Source: CAZIPZ01 sp964541075
Lineage (GTDB): Bacteria; Acidobacteriota; Terriglobia; 20CM-2-55-15
Reading direction: 5' to 3'
NCBI GenBank assembly: GCA_964541075.1
Contig: CAZIPZ010000106.1
Coordinates: forward strand, 1-13,372
Length of the DNA stretch: 13,372 nucleotides
Shown: piece after piece, positions 1-6,525 of the stretch
Numbering within the stretch: position 1 is the first letter of the stretch
How the letters are laid out: each line of letters opens with the position of its first letter
The notes under the pieces: model-generated
Database searches by the model: none
What the model saw: only the letters and a program-made list of their open reading frames with translations
What the model was told of the DNA's origin: nothing
Program-made: the position numbers and the translations under genes

Positions 1-399
1 CACATCTGGCGCAGTCCTATCGTGAGTCCATTTTATGCTCGCTACGTTTTCGCGTTCTGGCGGCCTCTCGATGACTTCGCGATAGACAAGGGCACGGAAC
101 AGTTTCTGGGCTCCCATGACTTCACTTCGTTTTGTGCAACCGCGACCGAGGTTGAGGATCGGGTGCGAATAATCCACGAAGCCTCGTGGAGCCGTACGGA
201 AGAGCAGTGGGTCTTTCGAGTTCGGGGCAACGGATTTCTTCAGTATATGGTCCGCACGATATGCGGAACCCTGCTTGAAATCGGACACGGGAGGCTTGGG
301 CCTTCAGACATCCCTCGAATTTTTGAAGCGCGCGACCGGCGGCTTGCCGGCCCGTCCCTCCCGGCTCATGGACTCCACCTGGTCGAGGTCGAGTATTGA
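1..399 (+). CDS. truA: tRNA pseudouridine synthase A, C-terminal part (5' end outside window)
   Basis: TruA converts uridines 38-40 in the tRNA anticodon arm to pseudouridine. Only the C-terminal 132 residues are present. The frame is open from base 1 and reads HIWRSPIVSPFYARY, which matches the family's segment before the second half of the catalytic domain, so the GTG at 22 is internal and not the real start. The conserved stretch GNGFLQYMVRTICGTLLEIG (about residues 77-96 of the visible part) is the typical TruA core helix and strand region, and the protein ends with the usual short LHLVEVEY strand before TGA. The catalytic aspartate lies upstream of the window. It is followed after 68 bp by uppS on the same strand. 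Identification is firm from motifs; no search was run. Confidence 0.93.
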   Translation, partial: HIWRSPIVSPFYARYVFAFWRPLDDFAIDKGTEQFLGSHDFTSFCATATEVEDRVRIIHEASWSRTEEQWVFRVRGNGFLQYMVRTICGTLLEIGHGRLGPSDIPRIFEARDRRLAGPSLPAHGLHLVEVEY

Positions 400-426
400 C
401 GGATGCGCCGCCATCGCGTCACGTCT

Positions 427-464
427 GGAGGAATCCCGTGGAACGTAGAAATTTCCCAAAATAA
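427..464 (+). promoter_or_regulatory. Strong Shine-Dalgarno plus 8-codon mini-cistron in uppS leader
   Basis: GGAGGAA at 427-433 is followed four bases later by GTG at 438, which opens a frame encoding MERRNFPK and stops with TAA at 462-464, three bases before the uppS ATG at 468. This is the best Shine-Dalgarno match in the leader, but it is too far (about 35 bp) to serve uppS directly, whose own start has only a weak purine stretch (AAAG). The mini-cistron is in the same frame as uppS, separated by the stop and one codon. It may deliver ribosomes to uppS by termination-reinitiation, or it may be chance or a relic of a longer N terminus. What is seen is the SD, the start and the stop; the function is inferred. 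Confidence 0.4.
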
Positions 465-467
465 AGC

Positions 468-1283
468 ATGATAAGATCCAGACATATGTCGCAGAAGGCG
501 CAGGACCTTCTCTCACGAATCGACCGCTCGGCGCTTCCAGCACACATAGCCATCATTATGGATGGGAATGGCCGATGGGCGAGAAAACGAGGGCTTCCCC
601 GCGTGGCCGGACATCGTGCGGGCATCAACGCAGTCCGCGAAGTTGTTGAGGGATGCGCCGAACTCGGAGTATCGGTTCTCACGTTGTATGCCTTCTCGGT
701 TGAAAACTGGAAAAGGCCTGCCCTTGAAGTCGCCACCCTAATGGGATTACTGAAGGAATACCTTCATAAAGAACTGGAAAGCATTCATTCCAATAATATT
801 CGATTTCGCACCATCGGACGAGTGGACGCTCTAGACTCCAGCGTTCAGAAAGAGCTTCAGAAAGCCATACACCGGACTCAGGGCAACACGGGGATGATCT
901 TCAATGTTGCGCTTAACTATGGAGGGCGGGCTGAAATCGTCGATGCCGTAAACCGGCTTCTCGATGCCAGACGGGGAATTTCCAATGGACCGGTGACGGA
1001 GCAGGAGTTTGCAGGTGTTCTCTATACGGCGGGCTTGCCGGATCCGGATCTTCTCATTCGAACCAGCGGCGAGCTTCGCATCAGCAACTTCCTTCTTTGG
1101 CAAATTGCTTACGCGGAGATTTGGGTGACGGACACGCTGTGGCCGGACTTTGATAAGCGCCGTCTCTGCGAGGCGATAATTGACTTCCAGAAACGCGAGC
1201 GCCGTTACGGCGGGCTTGAGCCGCAACTCGTCCGAAGCCTCAAGTACGGCGAATCAACGCCCAACGGAGAACCCGACGACTAA
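468..1283 (+). CDS. uppS: Undecaprenyl diphosphate synthase (cis-prenyltransferase)
   Basis: UppS condenses farnesyl diphosphate with isopentenyl diphosphate units in cis to make the C55 undecaprenyl diphosphate carrier used for peptidoglycan and other envelope glycans. It is a soluble, membrane-associated enzyme. The 271 residues are slightly longer than usual. HIAIIMDGNGRWA near residues 26-38 carries the catalytic Asp32 and the diphosphate-binding Asn/Arg/Trp. GHRAG (48-52), NVALNYGGRAEIVDA and DLLIRTSGE are further family motifs, with the later aromatic and acidic stretch AYAEIWVTDTLWPDF closing the active site. The start could be ATG 468 or ATG 486; neither has a strong Shine-Dalgarno sequence, and the six extra residues are not conserved in the family. 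cdsA follows after two bases, so the pair is probably one transcript. Confidence 0.96.
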   Translation: MIRSRHMSQKAQDLLSRIDRSALPAHIAIIMDGNGRWARKRGLPRVAGHRAGINAVREVVEGCAELGVSVLTLYAFSVENWKRPALEVATLMGLLKEYLHKELESIHSNNIRFRTIGRVDALDSSVQKELQKAIHRTQGNTGMIFNVALNYGGRAEIVDAVNRLLDARRGISNGPVTEQEFAGVLYTAGLPDPDLLIRTSGELRISNFLLWQIAYAEIWVTDTLWPDFDKRRLCEAIIDFQKRERRYGGLEPQLVRSLKYGESTPNGEPDD

Positions 1284-1285
1284 AG

Positions 1286-2047
1286 ATGAAGAGGATTCTG
1301 ACTGCCGCAGTAGGAATTCCCTTCGTTCTTCTCGTAACGATCTACGCTCCTCTTTGGCTTTTCGGCCTTTTCACCGGATTAGTCGCCGCCATGGCGGTGG
1401 ATGAGTTCCTTACACTCGGAACGGCGCAGGGTATGGCAAGACCAGGCCGTTGGATTCTTGGGCCTGCCTGCATGGTTACGGCGGCGTTCATTGGAGGAGC
1501 AGAGTGGGTTGTAACGGCTTTGGCGCTGACAGTAGCCGCATTGATGCTGTCGATGATCTTTGGCGGACCCATCGAATCTGCTTTTGGCAAAGCCAGCATC
1601 ACCCTGGGCGGCATCCTGTATTGCAGTGTGACGCTGGGTTTTCTAGTATGGCTTCCGCGAGACTTCATCATCACGCTCTTTGGCATCGTATGGGTCGGTG
1701 ATTCGGCTGCTTACTATGGTGGGCGCGCGACTGGGCGCCATCCGCTGGCGCCGAGGATCAGCCCCAAGAAAACGATCGAAGGAGGCATAGCAGGACTGAT
1801 CGGCAGCATTATGGCCGGCGTCCTCATAGGCGTTTGGCTTCTTGAAGAACCCTGGCTCCGACTGGCCGTTATCTCGATGATCACCGCTATCGCAGGCCAG
1901 CTCGGGGACCTTGCCGAATCGGTTCTCAAGAGGAGTTCCGGAGTTAAGGATTCCTCTTCAATTCTCCCTGGTCATGGCGGCATACTCGATCGTCTGGACA
2001 GCATCTTTTTCGCAGCGCCTGTATTTTATTGGCTGTTTAATGTATGA
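1286..2047 (+). CDS. cdsA: Phosphatidate cytidylyltransferase (CDP-diacylglycerol synthase)
   Basis: CdsA is an integral inner-membrane enzyme that makes CDP-diacylglycerol from phosphatidic acid and CTP, the branch-point precursor of bacterial phospholipids. The 253-residue product is a chain of hydrophobic segments starting right at the N terminus (about 5-35) and continuing through most of the protein. Near the C terminus (about 212-238) it carries the family signature SVLKRSSGVKDSSSILPGHG followed by GILDRLDS, including the Lys-Asp and Asp residues that bind metal and nucleotide. ATG 1286 is two bases after the uppS stop (TAAAGATG), which fits translational coupling. The last four bases overlap the dxr start as ATGA. 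Length and motif content are normal. Confidence 0.95.
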   Translation: MKRILTAAVGIPFVLLVTIYAPLWLFGLFTGLVAAMAVDEFLTLGTAQGMARPGRWILGPACMVTAAFIGGAEWVVTALALTVAALMLSMIFGGPIESAFGKASITLGGILYCSVTLGFLVWLPRDFIITLFGIVWVGDSAAYYGGRATGRHPLAPRISPKKTIEGGIAGLIGSIMAGVLIGVWLLEEPWLRLAVISMITAIAGQLGDLAESVLKRSSGVKDSSSILPGHGGILDRLDSIFFAAPVFYWLFNV

Positions 2048-3213
2048 AACGCATCACCATTATTGGCTCGACGGGTTCGATCGGCCGTAGCACCCTGCAG
2101 GTCGTGGAGCATCTCTCGGAGCGATTCTCGGTATTCGCTCTTGCGGCTCTTTCCGACATTGAACGACTCGCCGAACAGACTGTTTCGTTTCATCCGGCTG
2201 CAGTTTCAATTACGGATGCTTCTCGTGTCGATGAATTCGTCCAACGGTGCCGGGGCATGGGCGCAAGAGTCCCCGAAGTGGTGACGGGCGCCAACGGACT
2301 GCGTCAGATTGCGTCTGCAGCAGAAGTCGACCTTGTGGTCTCGGCCGCGGTCGGAGCTGCGGGGTTGTTGCCGACGTATACTGCACTTGCCACCGGAAAA
2401 ATCGTCGCCTTGGCGAACAAGGAAGCAATGGTCGTTGCGGGTGAGCTTCTGCGGCGGACGGCGGAGAAAAGCGGTTCGAAAATCATTCCGATCGACAGCG
2501 AACACAGTGCGGTGGACCAATGCTTACGATCCGGATCCCACGGGGAAGTGCGCCGGCTCATTCTGACTGCGTCCGGTGGACCGTTTAGCGACAGACCATT
2601 AGACGATTTCGAAAAGATCACGCCGGACGAAGCCTTGAAGCATCCCACATGGAGAATGGGAAGACGCATCACGATAGACTCGGCCACTTTGATGAACAAG
2701 GGTTTGGAGGTCATCGAGGCCCGATGGCTATTCGATATCCCCGCCGGCAAGATCGACATCATGGTTCACCCCCAGTCGGTGGTTCACTCGATGGTTGAGT
2801 TTTGTGATGGTTCGATTGTGGCGCAGTTGGGGGCGGCCGATATGCGGCAACCCATTCAGTACGCGTTAACGCACCCGGAGCGGCTGCCATCTCTGGCGGC
2901 TCCGCTGGATTGGACAATCGTTCCGCGGCTGGATTTCAGACCGCCCGATTACAAGAAATTCCCATGCCTATCTCTGGCCTATTCCGCCATCGAAATGGGT
3001 GGGACGGCGCCATCAGCGCTGAATGCAGCCGACGAAATTGCGGTGCGTGCATTCCTGGAAGGCAGGATCGGTTTCACAGACATTCCAAGGATTGTCACCT
3101 CTGTCCTGGATGCACATGCTTTGAAGGACGCCGATTCGTTAGAATCAATTATGGAGGCGGATCGCCAGGCTAGGGAGCAGGCCTCGTTAGAGGTTTCTCA
3201 GATTCCGGTCTAG
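2044..3213 (+). CDS. dxr: 1-deoxy-D-xylulose 5-phosphate reductoisomerase
   Basis: Dxr converts DXP to 2-C-methyl-D-erythritol 4-phosphate with NADPH and a divalent metal, the committed step of the MEP isoprenoid pathway. The 389 residues are a normal length. The N-terminal NADPH-binding loop reads IIGSTGSIG (6-14). ALANKEAMV (122-130) is the cofactor and substrate segment. PIDSEHSA gives the metal ligands Asp151 and Glu153, and NKGLEVIEA supplies Glu222. HPTWRMG (200-206) and VHPQSVVHSMVE form the active-site flap and His region. It overlaps cdsA by ATGA, so translation is probably coupled. Its product feeds the IPP pool used by UppS two genes upstream, giving a pathway reason for the cluster. 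Confidence 0.97.
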   Translation: MKRITIIGSTGSIGRSTLQVVEHLSERFSVFALAALSDIERLAEQTVSFHPAAVSITDASRVDEFVQRCRGMGARVPEVVTGANGLRQIASAAEVDLVVSAAVGAAGLLPTYTALATGKIVALANKEAMVVAGELLRRTAEKSGSKIIPIDSEHSAVDQCLRSGSHGEVRRLILTASGGPFSDRPLDDFEKITPDEALKHPTWRMGRRITIDSATLMNKGLEVIEARWLFDIPAGKIDIMVHPQSVVHSMVEFCDGSIVAQLGAADMRQPIQYALTHPERLPSLAAPLDWTIVPRLDFRPPDYKKFPCLSLAYSAIEMGGTAPSALNAADEIAVRAFLEGRIGFTDIPRIVTSVLDAHALKDADSLESIMEADRQAREQASLEVSQIPV

Positions 3214-3261
3214 ACTTTCACAATCTGGCATTGTCCATCAACGGTGTGGCCGATGCGCACG

Positions 3262-3270
3262 TGTTAGAAT
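3262..3270 (+). promoter_or_regulatory. Extended -10 promoter candidate for rseP
   Basis: TGTTAGAAT in the 89-bp gap after dxr matches the extended -10 consensus (TG, one base, then TAnAAT). There is no convincing -35 hexamer 16-18 bp upstream, which is acceptable for an extended -10. It lies 32 bp before the rseP ATG, leaving a short leader. The identical nonamer is found before ku. The match is visible; promoter activity is inferred. Confidence 0.5.
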
Positions 3271-3302
3271 AGACGTAGTCCAAGTAAGCTCAGGGTTAAT
3301 TA

Positions 3303-4616
3303 ATGAACGCAATCGTCGCCGCAATCATAGTGCTTGGTATCATCATCGTGATACACGAGCTCGGTCACTTTCTGGTCGCAAAACTTTTCAAAATCAAAGT
3401 AGAGACCTTTTCAGTGGGGTTTGGTCCGCGCGTGATCGGTTTTCAGCGCGGAGAGACCGATTACCGAATCAGTGCGTTCCCCCTCGGCGGCTACGTCAAA
3501 ATGGCCGGCGAAACTCCAAGTGACTCCATTACGGGCGACCCCCGGGAGTTTATGTCCAAGCCCAAGTGGCAGCGATTTCTCGTTGCCGCCGCCGGGCCCG
3601 TGATGAATGTCGTCCTCGCGGTCGGATTGCTGACGGGTTTGTACATTTATGGAAGCGAGGTTCCGGAATTCCTCAGCGGCGAAGCCGTCATCGGTATTGT
3701 CGAGCCTAACTCTCCAGCCGCGGCGGCGGATATTCGGCCTGGAGATAGAATCCTATCGTTCCTCGGTAAAGAGAGCCCGAACTGGCAGGAGGTTGAAGCC
3801 CGCGTCGTAACAAATCCGGAAAAGCCGCTGCCGATCGTCATTGATCGCAAAGGTGAGCGGATCGAGAAAACGGTCACCCCTGCCCGAAAGCCTCCCAATG
3901 ATGTGGGCTACTCGGGAATGGGACCGATGATCCGAACTGTCGTGCGCAGGGTGCAGGACGGGTCTCCGGCTCAGGCGGCCGGAGTTCAATCCGGTGATGA
4001 AATCATTCGAGTCAACGGCATCGATCTGAAGACGAGCGGCCAGACCATTCAGGACACCATTCAAGCGATTTCGCAGCCCACATATCCGATTGTGGTTCTC
4101 CGCGATGGAAAAGAAATGGAATTGAGCGTTACTCCGACGCAGCAGAGCGGACGGAAAATGATTGGTATTGAAATCCCGTTGCCGACCGTACAGGTCAAGC
4201 TTGGTTTTGTGGACGCTTTCAAAAGATCCATCGACGTGAACAAAGAGAATGCTCTCCTCATCTTCGACGTGATCGGAAAGCTCTTCAAACGCGAGGCCTC
4301 CCTTAAGCAACTCGATGGCCCTATCGGCATCGTTAGGGTTTCAGGTCAGGCAATGGACGCCGGTTTCGCGACTCTCATAACGCTGATGGCGCTGATTAGC
4401 CTGAACCTCGGCGTGTTGAACGCCCTTCCCATTCCGATTCTTGACGGCGGCGTGATGCTTCTGCTGATCGTCGAATCTTTGATGGGCAGGGATCTGAGCC
4501 TTCGAGTCAAAGAGCGCATCGTACAGGTCAGTTTCGTGTTCTTGCTCATGCTGACGGTTTTCGTGCTTTATAACGATGTCATGAAGATGCTTCCTCCGAG
4601 CCAGCCGGCTCCATGA
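3303..4616 (+). CDS. rseP: RseP-type site-2 intramembrane zinc metalloprotease
   Basis: RseP-family proteases cleave membrane-anchored anti-sigma factors and remnant signal peptides within the membrane. The first transmembrane helix carries the zinc motif VIHELGH, with His18, Glu19 and His22. GGYVKM (62-67) is the family's membrane-associated hairpin. Two PDZ domains lie in the middle, about 127-196 (containing NSPAAAADIRPGDRI) and 209-277 (GSPAQAAGVQSGDEIIRVNG). The C-terminal active-site motif LNALPIPILDGG supplies the third zinc ligand, Asp381, followed by a last hydrophobic segment near 405-423. The 437 residues are a usual length. ATG 3303 has a weak Shine-Dalgarno sequence; it is chosen because the hydrophobic helix and HExxH start immediately afterwards, as in the family. 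It overlaps the Fur-like gene by ATGA. Confidence 0.95.
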   Translation: MNAIVAAIIVLGIIIVIHELGHFLVAKLFKIKVETFSVGFGPRVIGFQRGETDYRISAFPLGGYVKMAGETPSDSITGDPREFMSKPKWQRFLVAAAGPVMNVVLAVGLLTGLYIYGSEVPEFLSGEAVIGIVEPNSPAAAADIRPGDRILSFLGKESPNWQEVEARVVTNPEKPLPIVIDRKGERIEKTVTPARKPPNDVGYSGMGPMIRTVVRRVQDGSPAQAAGVQSGDEIIRVNGIDLKTSGQTIQDTIQAISQPTYPIVVLRDGKEMELSVTPTQQSGRKMIGIEIPLPTVQVKLGFVDAFKRSIDVNKENALLIFDVIGKLFKREASLKQLDGPIGIVRVSGQAMDAGFATLITLMALISLNLGVLNALPIPILDGGVMLLLIVESLMGRDLSLRVKERIVQVSFVFLLMLTVFVLYNDVMKMLPPSQPAP

Positions 4617-5053
4617 AGACTGTTTCCGCGGAGATGCAAGTTTTCATGGAGCACCTCGACCAGAGGAAGCTCAAATTCACCCCTCACCGCCAACTTATTC
4701 TTGAAACATTCCTCGATCACGAAGGACACCGGAGTGTGGAAGATATCTATCGCGTCGTTCGCGACCACGATCCGCGTATTGGATATACAACCGTATATAG
4801 GACGATGAAGATTCTTCTGGATTGCGGCCTGGCGCGCGAAATCGATCTGGCAGACGGCGTGACCCGCTACGAGCATTTATACAATCATCAACATCACGAC
4901 CACATGATCTGCATGGAGTGCAGCAATTCAATCGAGTTCTTCAATTCGGAGATTGAGGCCGTCCAAGATGCGGCCTCCGACCATTTGGGTTTTACGGTCC
5001 TGGATCACAGACTACAGATCTATGGCCTGTGCCGCGAGTGTCGCAAGGCATAA
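4613..5053 (+). CDS. Fur-family metal-dependent transcriptional regulator
   Basis: This 146-residue protein is a Fur-family winged-helix dimer that represses genes when loaded with metal. The DNA-binding part is about residues 1-85, with the recognition helix in GYTTVYRTMKILLDCGLARE (58-77). The hinge and sensor region has HQHHDHMICMEC (92-103), and Cys100/Cys103 with Cys140/Cys143 (CRECR) form the two CxxC pairs of the structural zinc site. The acidic IEFFNSEIE segment (107-115) resembles iron-sensing Fur more than PerR or Zur, but the metal cannot be decided from sequence alone. The start overlaps the rseP stop (ATGA), so the two are probably co-translated, which is an uncommon neighbour for Fur. 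No clear Fur box is visible in the window. Confidence 0.88.
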   Translation: MKTVSAEMQVFMEHLDQRKLKFTPHRQLILETFLDHEGHRSVEDIYRVVRDHDPRIGYTTVYRTMKILLDCGLAREIDLADGVTRYEHLYNHQHHDHMICMECSNSIEFFNSEIEAVQDAASDHLGFTVLDHRLQIYGLCRECRKA

Positions 5054-5054
5054 A

Positions 5055-5079
5055 GGGAAGGGGATAATGTCCCTTTCTC
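5055..5079. terminator. Hairpin between convergent fur-like gene and pdxA
   Basis: Bases 5055-5064 pair with 5070-5079 around a five-base loop (TAATG), with two G-U wobbles in the + strand RNA. An alternative 7-bp perfect pairing is AAAGGGA (5052-5058) with TCCCTTT (5070-5076). It fills the 30-bp space between two convergent stop codons, where a bidirectional terminator is expected. The downstream T-run is poor on both strands, so intrinsic termination is only a candidate. Confidence 0.45.
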
Positions 5080-5083
5080 CCTG

Positions 5084-6055
5084 CTAAGTGTTTCTTTCGA
5101 TCAAATCCAAAGCGCAACGAATAGCGTTTTCCATGCCGGACGCGTCCGCGCAGCCTTGTCCTGCGATTGGAAAAGCAGGGCCATGGTCAGGCGAAGTACG
5201 GATGTAGGGCAATCCGAGAGTTATGTTGGCGGCGGCGCCGTGCGCAATGAGCTTGACCGGGATTAAACCCTGGTCGTGATACGGTGCAACGATAACGTCA
5301 AACTCTCCGGAGTGGGCCCTATAGTAAAGGCTGTCGGCGGAATGCGGTCCTGAAACAAGGATGCCCTCGGCCGCACATTGTTGGACTGCGGGAGCGAGCA
5401 CGACGTCGTCCTCATGGCCGAACATCCCGTTTTCTCCCGCGTGCGGGTTGATTGCCGCTACGGCGATTCGCTGCGGTGGAAATTTGAGCCGCCCAAATTC
5501 GGCATGAATGAAACGAATCAGCTGAACGTAGGAGGGCGTCGAAATGGATGAGATGGCGTCCTTGAGCGGCATATGGATCGTCGCAAGGACAACCTTGAGG
5601 GTGGGGGAAAAAAATGCCATTGCGAATTTCTTACAGTCGGCACGCCCGGCGAGAAATTCCGTTTGTCCTTTGAAGTCTCGGCCAATCGCTTCCTTATTGA
5701 CCGGTGCGGTGACGATTGCTTGTATGTCTCCGCGGAGCGCCGCGGCGCTTGCAGCTTCCAGATAACGAAACGAACTCTCGCCTGCGTGGGAGCTGATTCG
5801 GCCCCATTCGATGTCCGACGATCCGCCGCCGACATCAACGGCGAACAGCACGGCCTCGTCTGTTATTCCGGACGCGCTGTCGATCCAGCGGTAGTTCAGA
5901 GGTGGTTTGAATCGATCAAGATTCCGTTGAAAGACATACCGGTCGGTAAAGAGCACATACCGGGCCGAAGATAGTAGAGAAGGGATGCTTTTAAAAAATA
6001 TTTCGAGACCGATTCCGGCGGGATCGCCGGTCGTGATTCCAATTCTGGCTCGCAT
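5084..6055 (-). CDS. pdxA: 4-hydroxythreonine-4-phosphate dehydrogenase
   Basis: PdxA oxidises 4-phosphohydroxy-L-threonine with NAD(P). The resulting aminoacetone phosphate is joined to DXP by PdxJ to give pyridoxine 5'-phosphate in the DXP-dependent vitamin B6 route. The 323 residues begin with the typical IGITTGDPAGIG. VTAPVNKEAI (115-124), GQTEFLA and NPHAGENGMFGHED (203-216) follow. The metal-binding histidines are His161 (ATIHMP), His205 (NPHAG) and His260 (PYHDQGLIPVK). The C-terminal TSPDHGPAF is also conserved. It is the last gene of the - strand operon, starting 14 bp after the hfq-like stop, with no obvious Shine-Dalgarno sequence before its ATG. pdxJ is not in the window. Confidence 0.96.
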   Translation of the reverse strand: MRARIGITTGDPAGIGLEIFFKSIPSLLSSARYVLFTDRYVFQRNLDRFKPPLNYRWIDSASGITDEAVLFAVDVGGGSSDIEWGRISSHAGESSFRYLEAASAAALRGDIQAIVTAPVNKEAIGRDFKGQTEFLAGRADCKKFAMAFFSPTLKVVLATIHMPLKDAISSISTPSYVQLIRFIHAEFGRLKFPPQRIAVAAINPHAGENGMFGHEDDVVLAPAVQQCAAEGILVSGPHSADSLYYRAHSGEFDVIVAPYHDQGLIPVKLIAHGAAANITLGLPYIRTSPDHGPAFPIAGQGCADASGMENAIRCALDLIERNT

Positions 6056-6069
6056 GGCAGCGGGCGGAG

Positions 6070-6507
6070 CTATTCGTTATCCTTGTCCTCGTCTTCCTTG
6101 TACATGTACTTGATGTAATGCTTCAGCACGAGAACATTGGGTTCCGATGTTCGATTAAGCCTAATGCAATTCTTGTCGTACCAATCGATCACGCCATGGA
6201 TCGTTTCACCATCCTGCAGGACAATCACCATGGGGGTTTTGTTCTGAATCTGTTTTACGTAATAAAAATTCTCGGCGTTGGTCTGTTCGCTGGGTGAAGG
6301 CTTCTTCCGAACAGGCCTTACCGTCAACTGTTCTTTGATCTCGGCAAGGCTCGGCCGAATAAGTTTTCGATTTGACATTTCCTCCCTCACTACATCTGAC
6401 GCAAGCTGGACCTGGCTTGTGGATAGGTTTGCAGCGGGTTTGCCGTTTAGAGTAAGTCGGATTTTATCGGCTTTCACAACAGATGTCATGCAGTATTTTT
6501 CCCGCAA
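6070..6507 (-). CDS. hfq: Hfq-like RNA chaperone (Sm fold) with long N-terminal extension
   Basis: Hfq is a hexameric Sm-like protein that pairs small RNAs with mRNAs. The Sm domain is about residues 78-138: FYYVKQIQNKTPMVIVLQDG is the helix-to-Sm1 part, GVIDWYDKNCIRL the middle strands, and VLVLKHYIKYMYK the Sm2-like part with the Lys129-His130 pair equivalent to the Lys-His of classical Hfq. Unlike standard Hfq (about 70-100 residues) it has some 75 extra N-terminal residues that are polar and basic (for example RPVRKKPSPSEQ) and an acidic tail (KEDEDKDNE). The proximal-face Gln-Phe and the arginine rim of E. coli Hfq are not conserved. Two starts are possible: TTG 6507 with GGGAG about four bases before it, or ATG 6489. 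It begins 18 bp (TTG) or 36 bp (ATG) after holB ends, inside the - strand operon. Confidence 0.82.
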   Translation of the reverse strand: MREKYCMTSVVKADKIRLTLNGKPAANLSTSQVQLASDVVREEMSNRKLIRPSLAEIKEQLTVRPVRKKPSPSEQTNAENFYYVKQIQNKTPMVIVLQDGETIHGVIDWYDKNCIRLNRTSEPNVLVLKHYIKYMYKEDEDKDNE

Positions 6508-6525
6508 TGTCTCCCGTGCTGCAAG

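Noticed and set aside
396..401. TTGACG near the truA stop as a -35 for uppS
   Set aside because: No acceptable -10 hexamer 16-18 bp downstream; it overlaps the truA stop codon and is best seen as chance.
831..1226. Antisense open frame (131 codons) opposite uppS
   Set aside because: No motif, and fully covered by the conserved UppS coding region.
3220..3234. Small dyad ACAAT-CTGGC-ATTGT upstream of the rseP promoter, possible operator
   Set aside because: Only 5 bp per arm, AT-rich, not repeated elsewhere that I could see, and not a Fur box; too short to call as a regulator site.
3753..4310. Long antisense open frame (185 codons) on the - strand within rseP
   Set aside because: Fully inside a convincing rseP gene, no recognisable domain, Arg/His/Ser-rich composition typical of a reverse-frame shadow.
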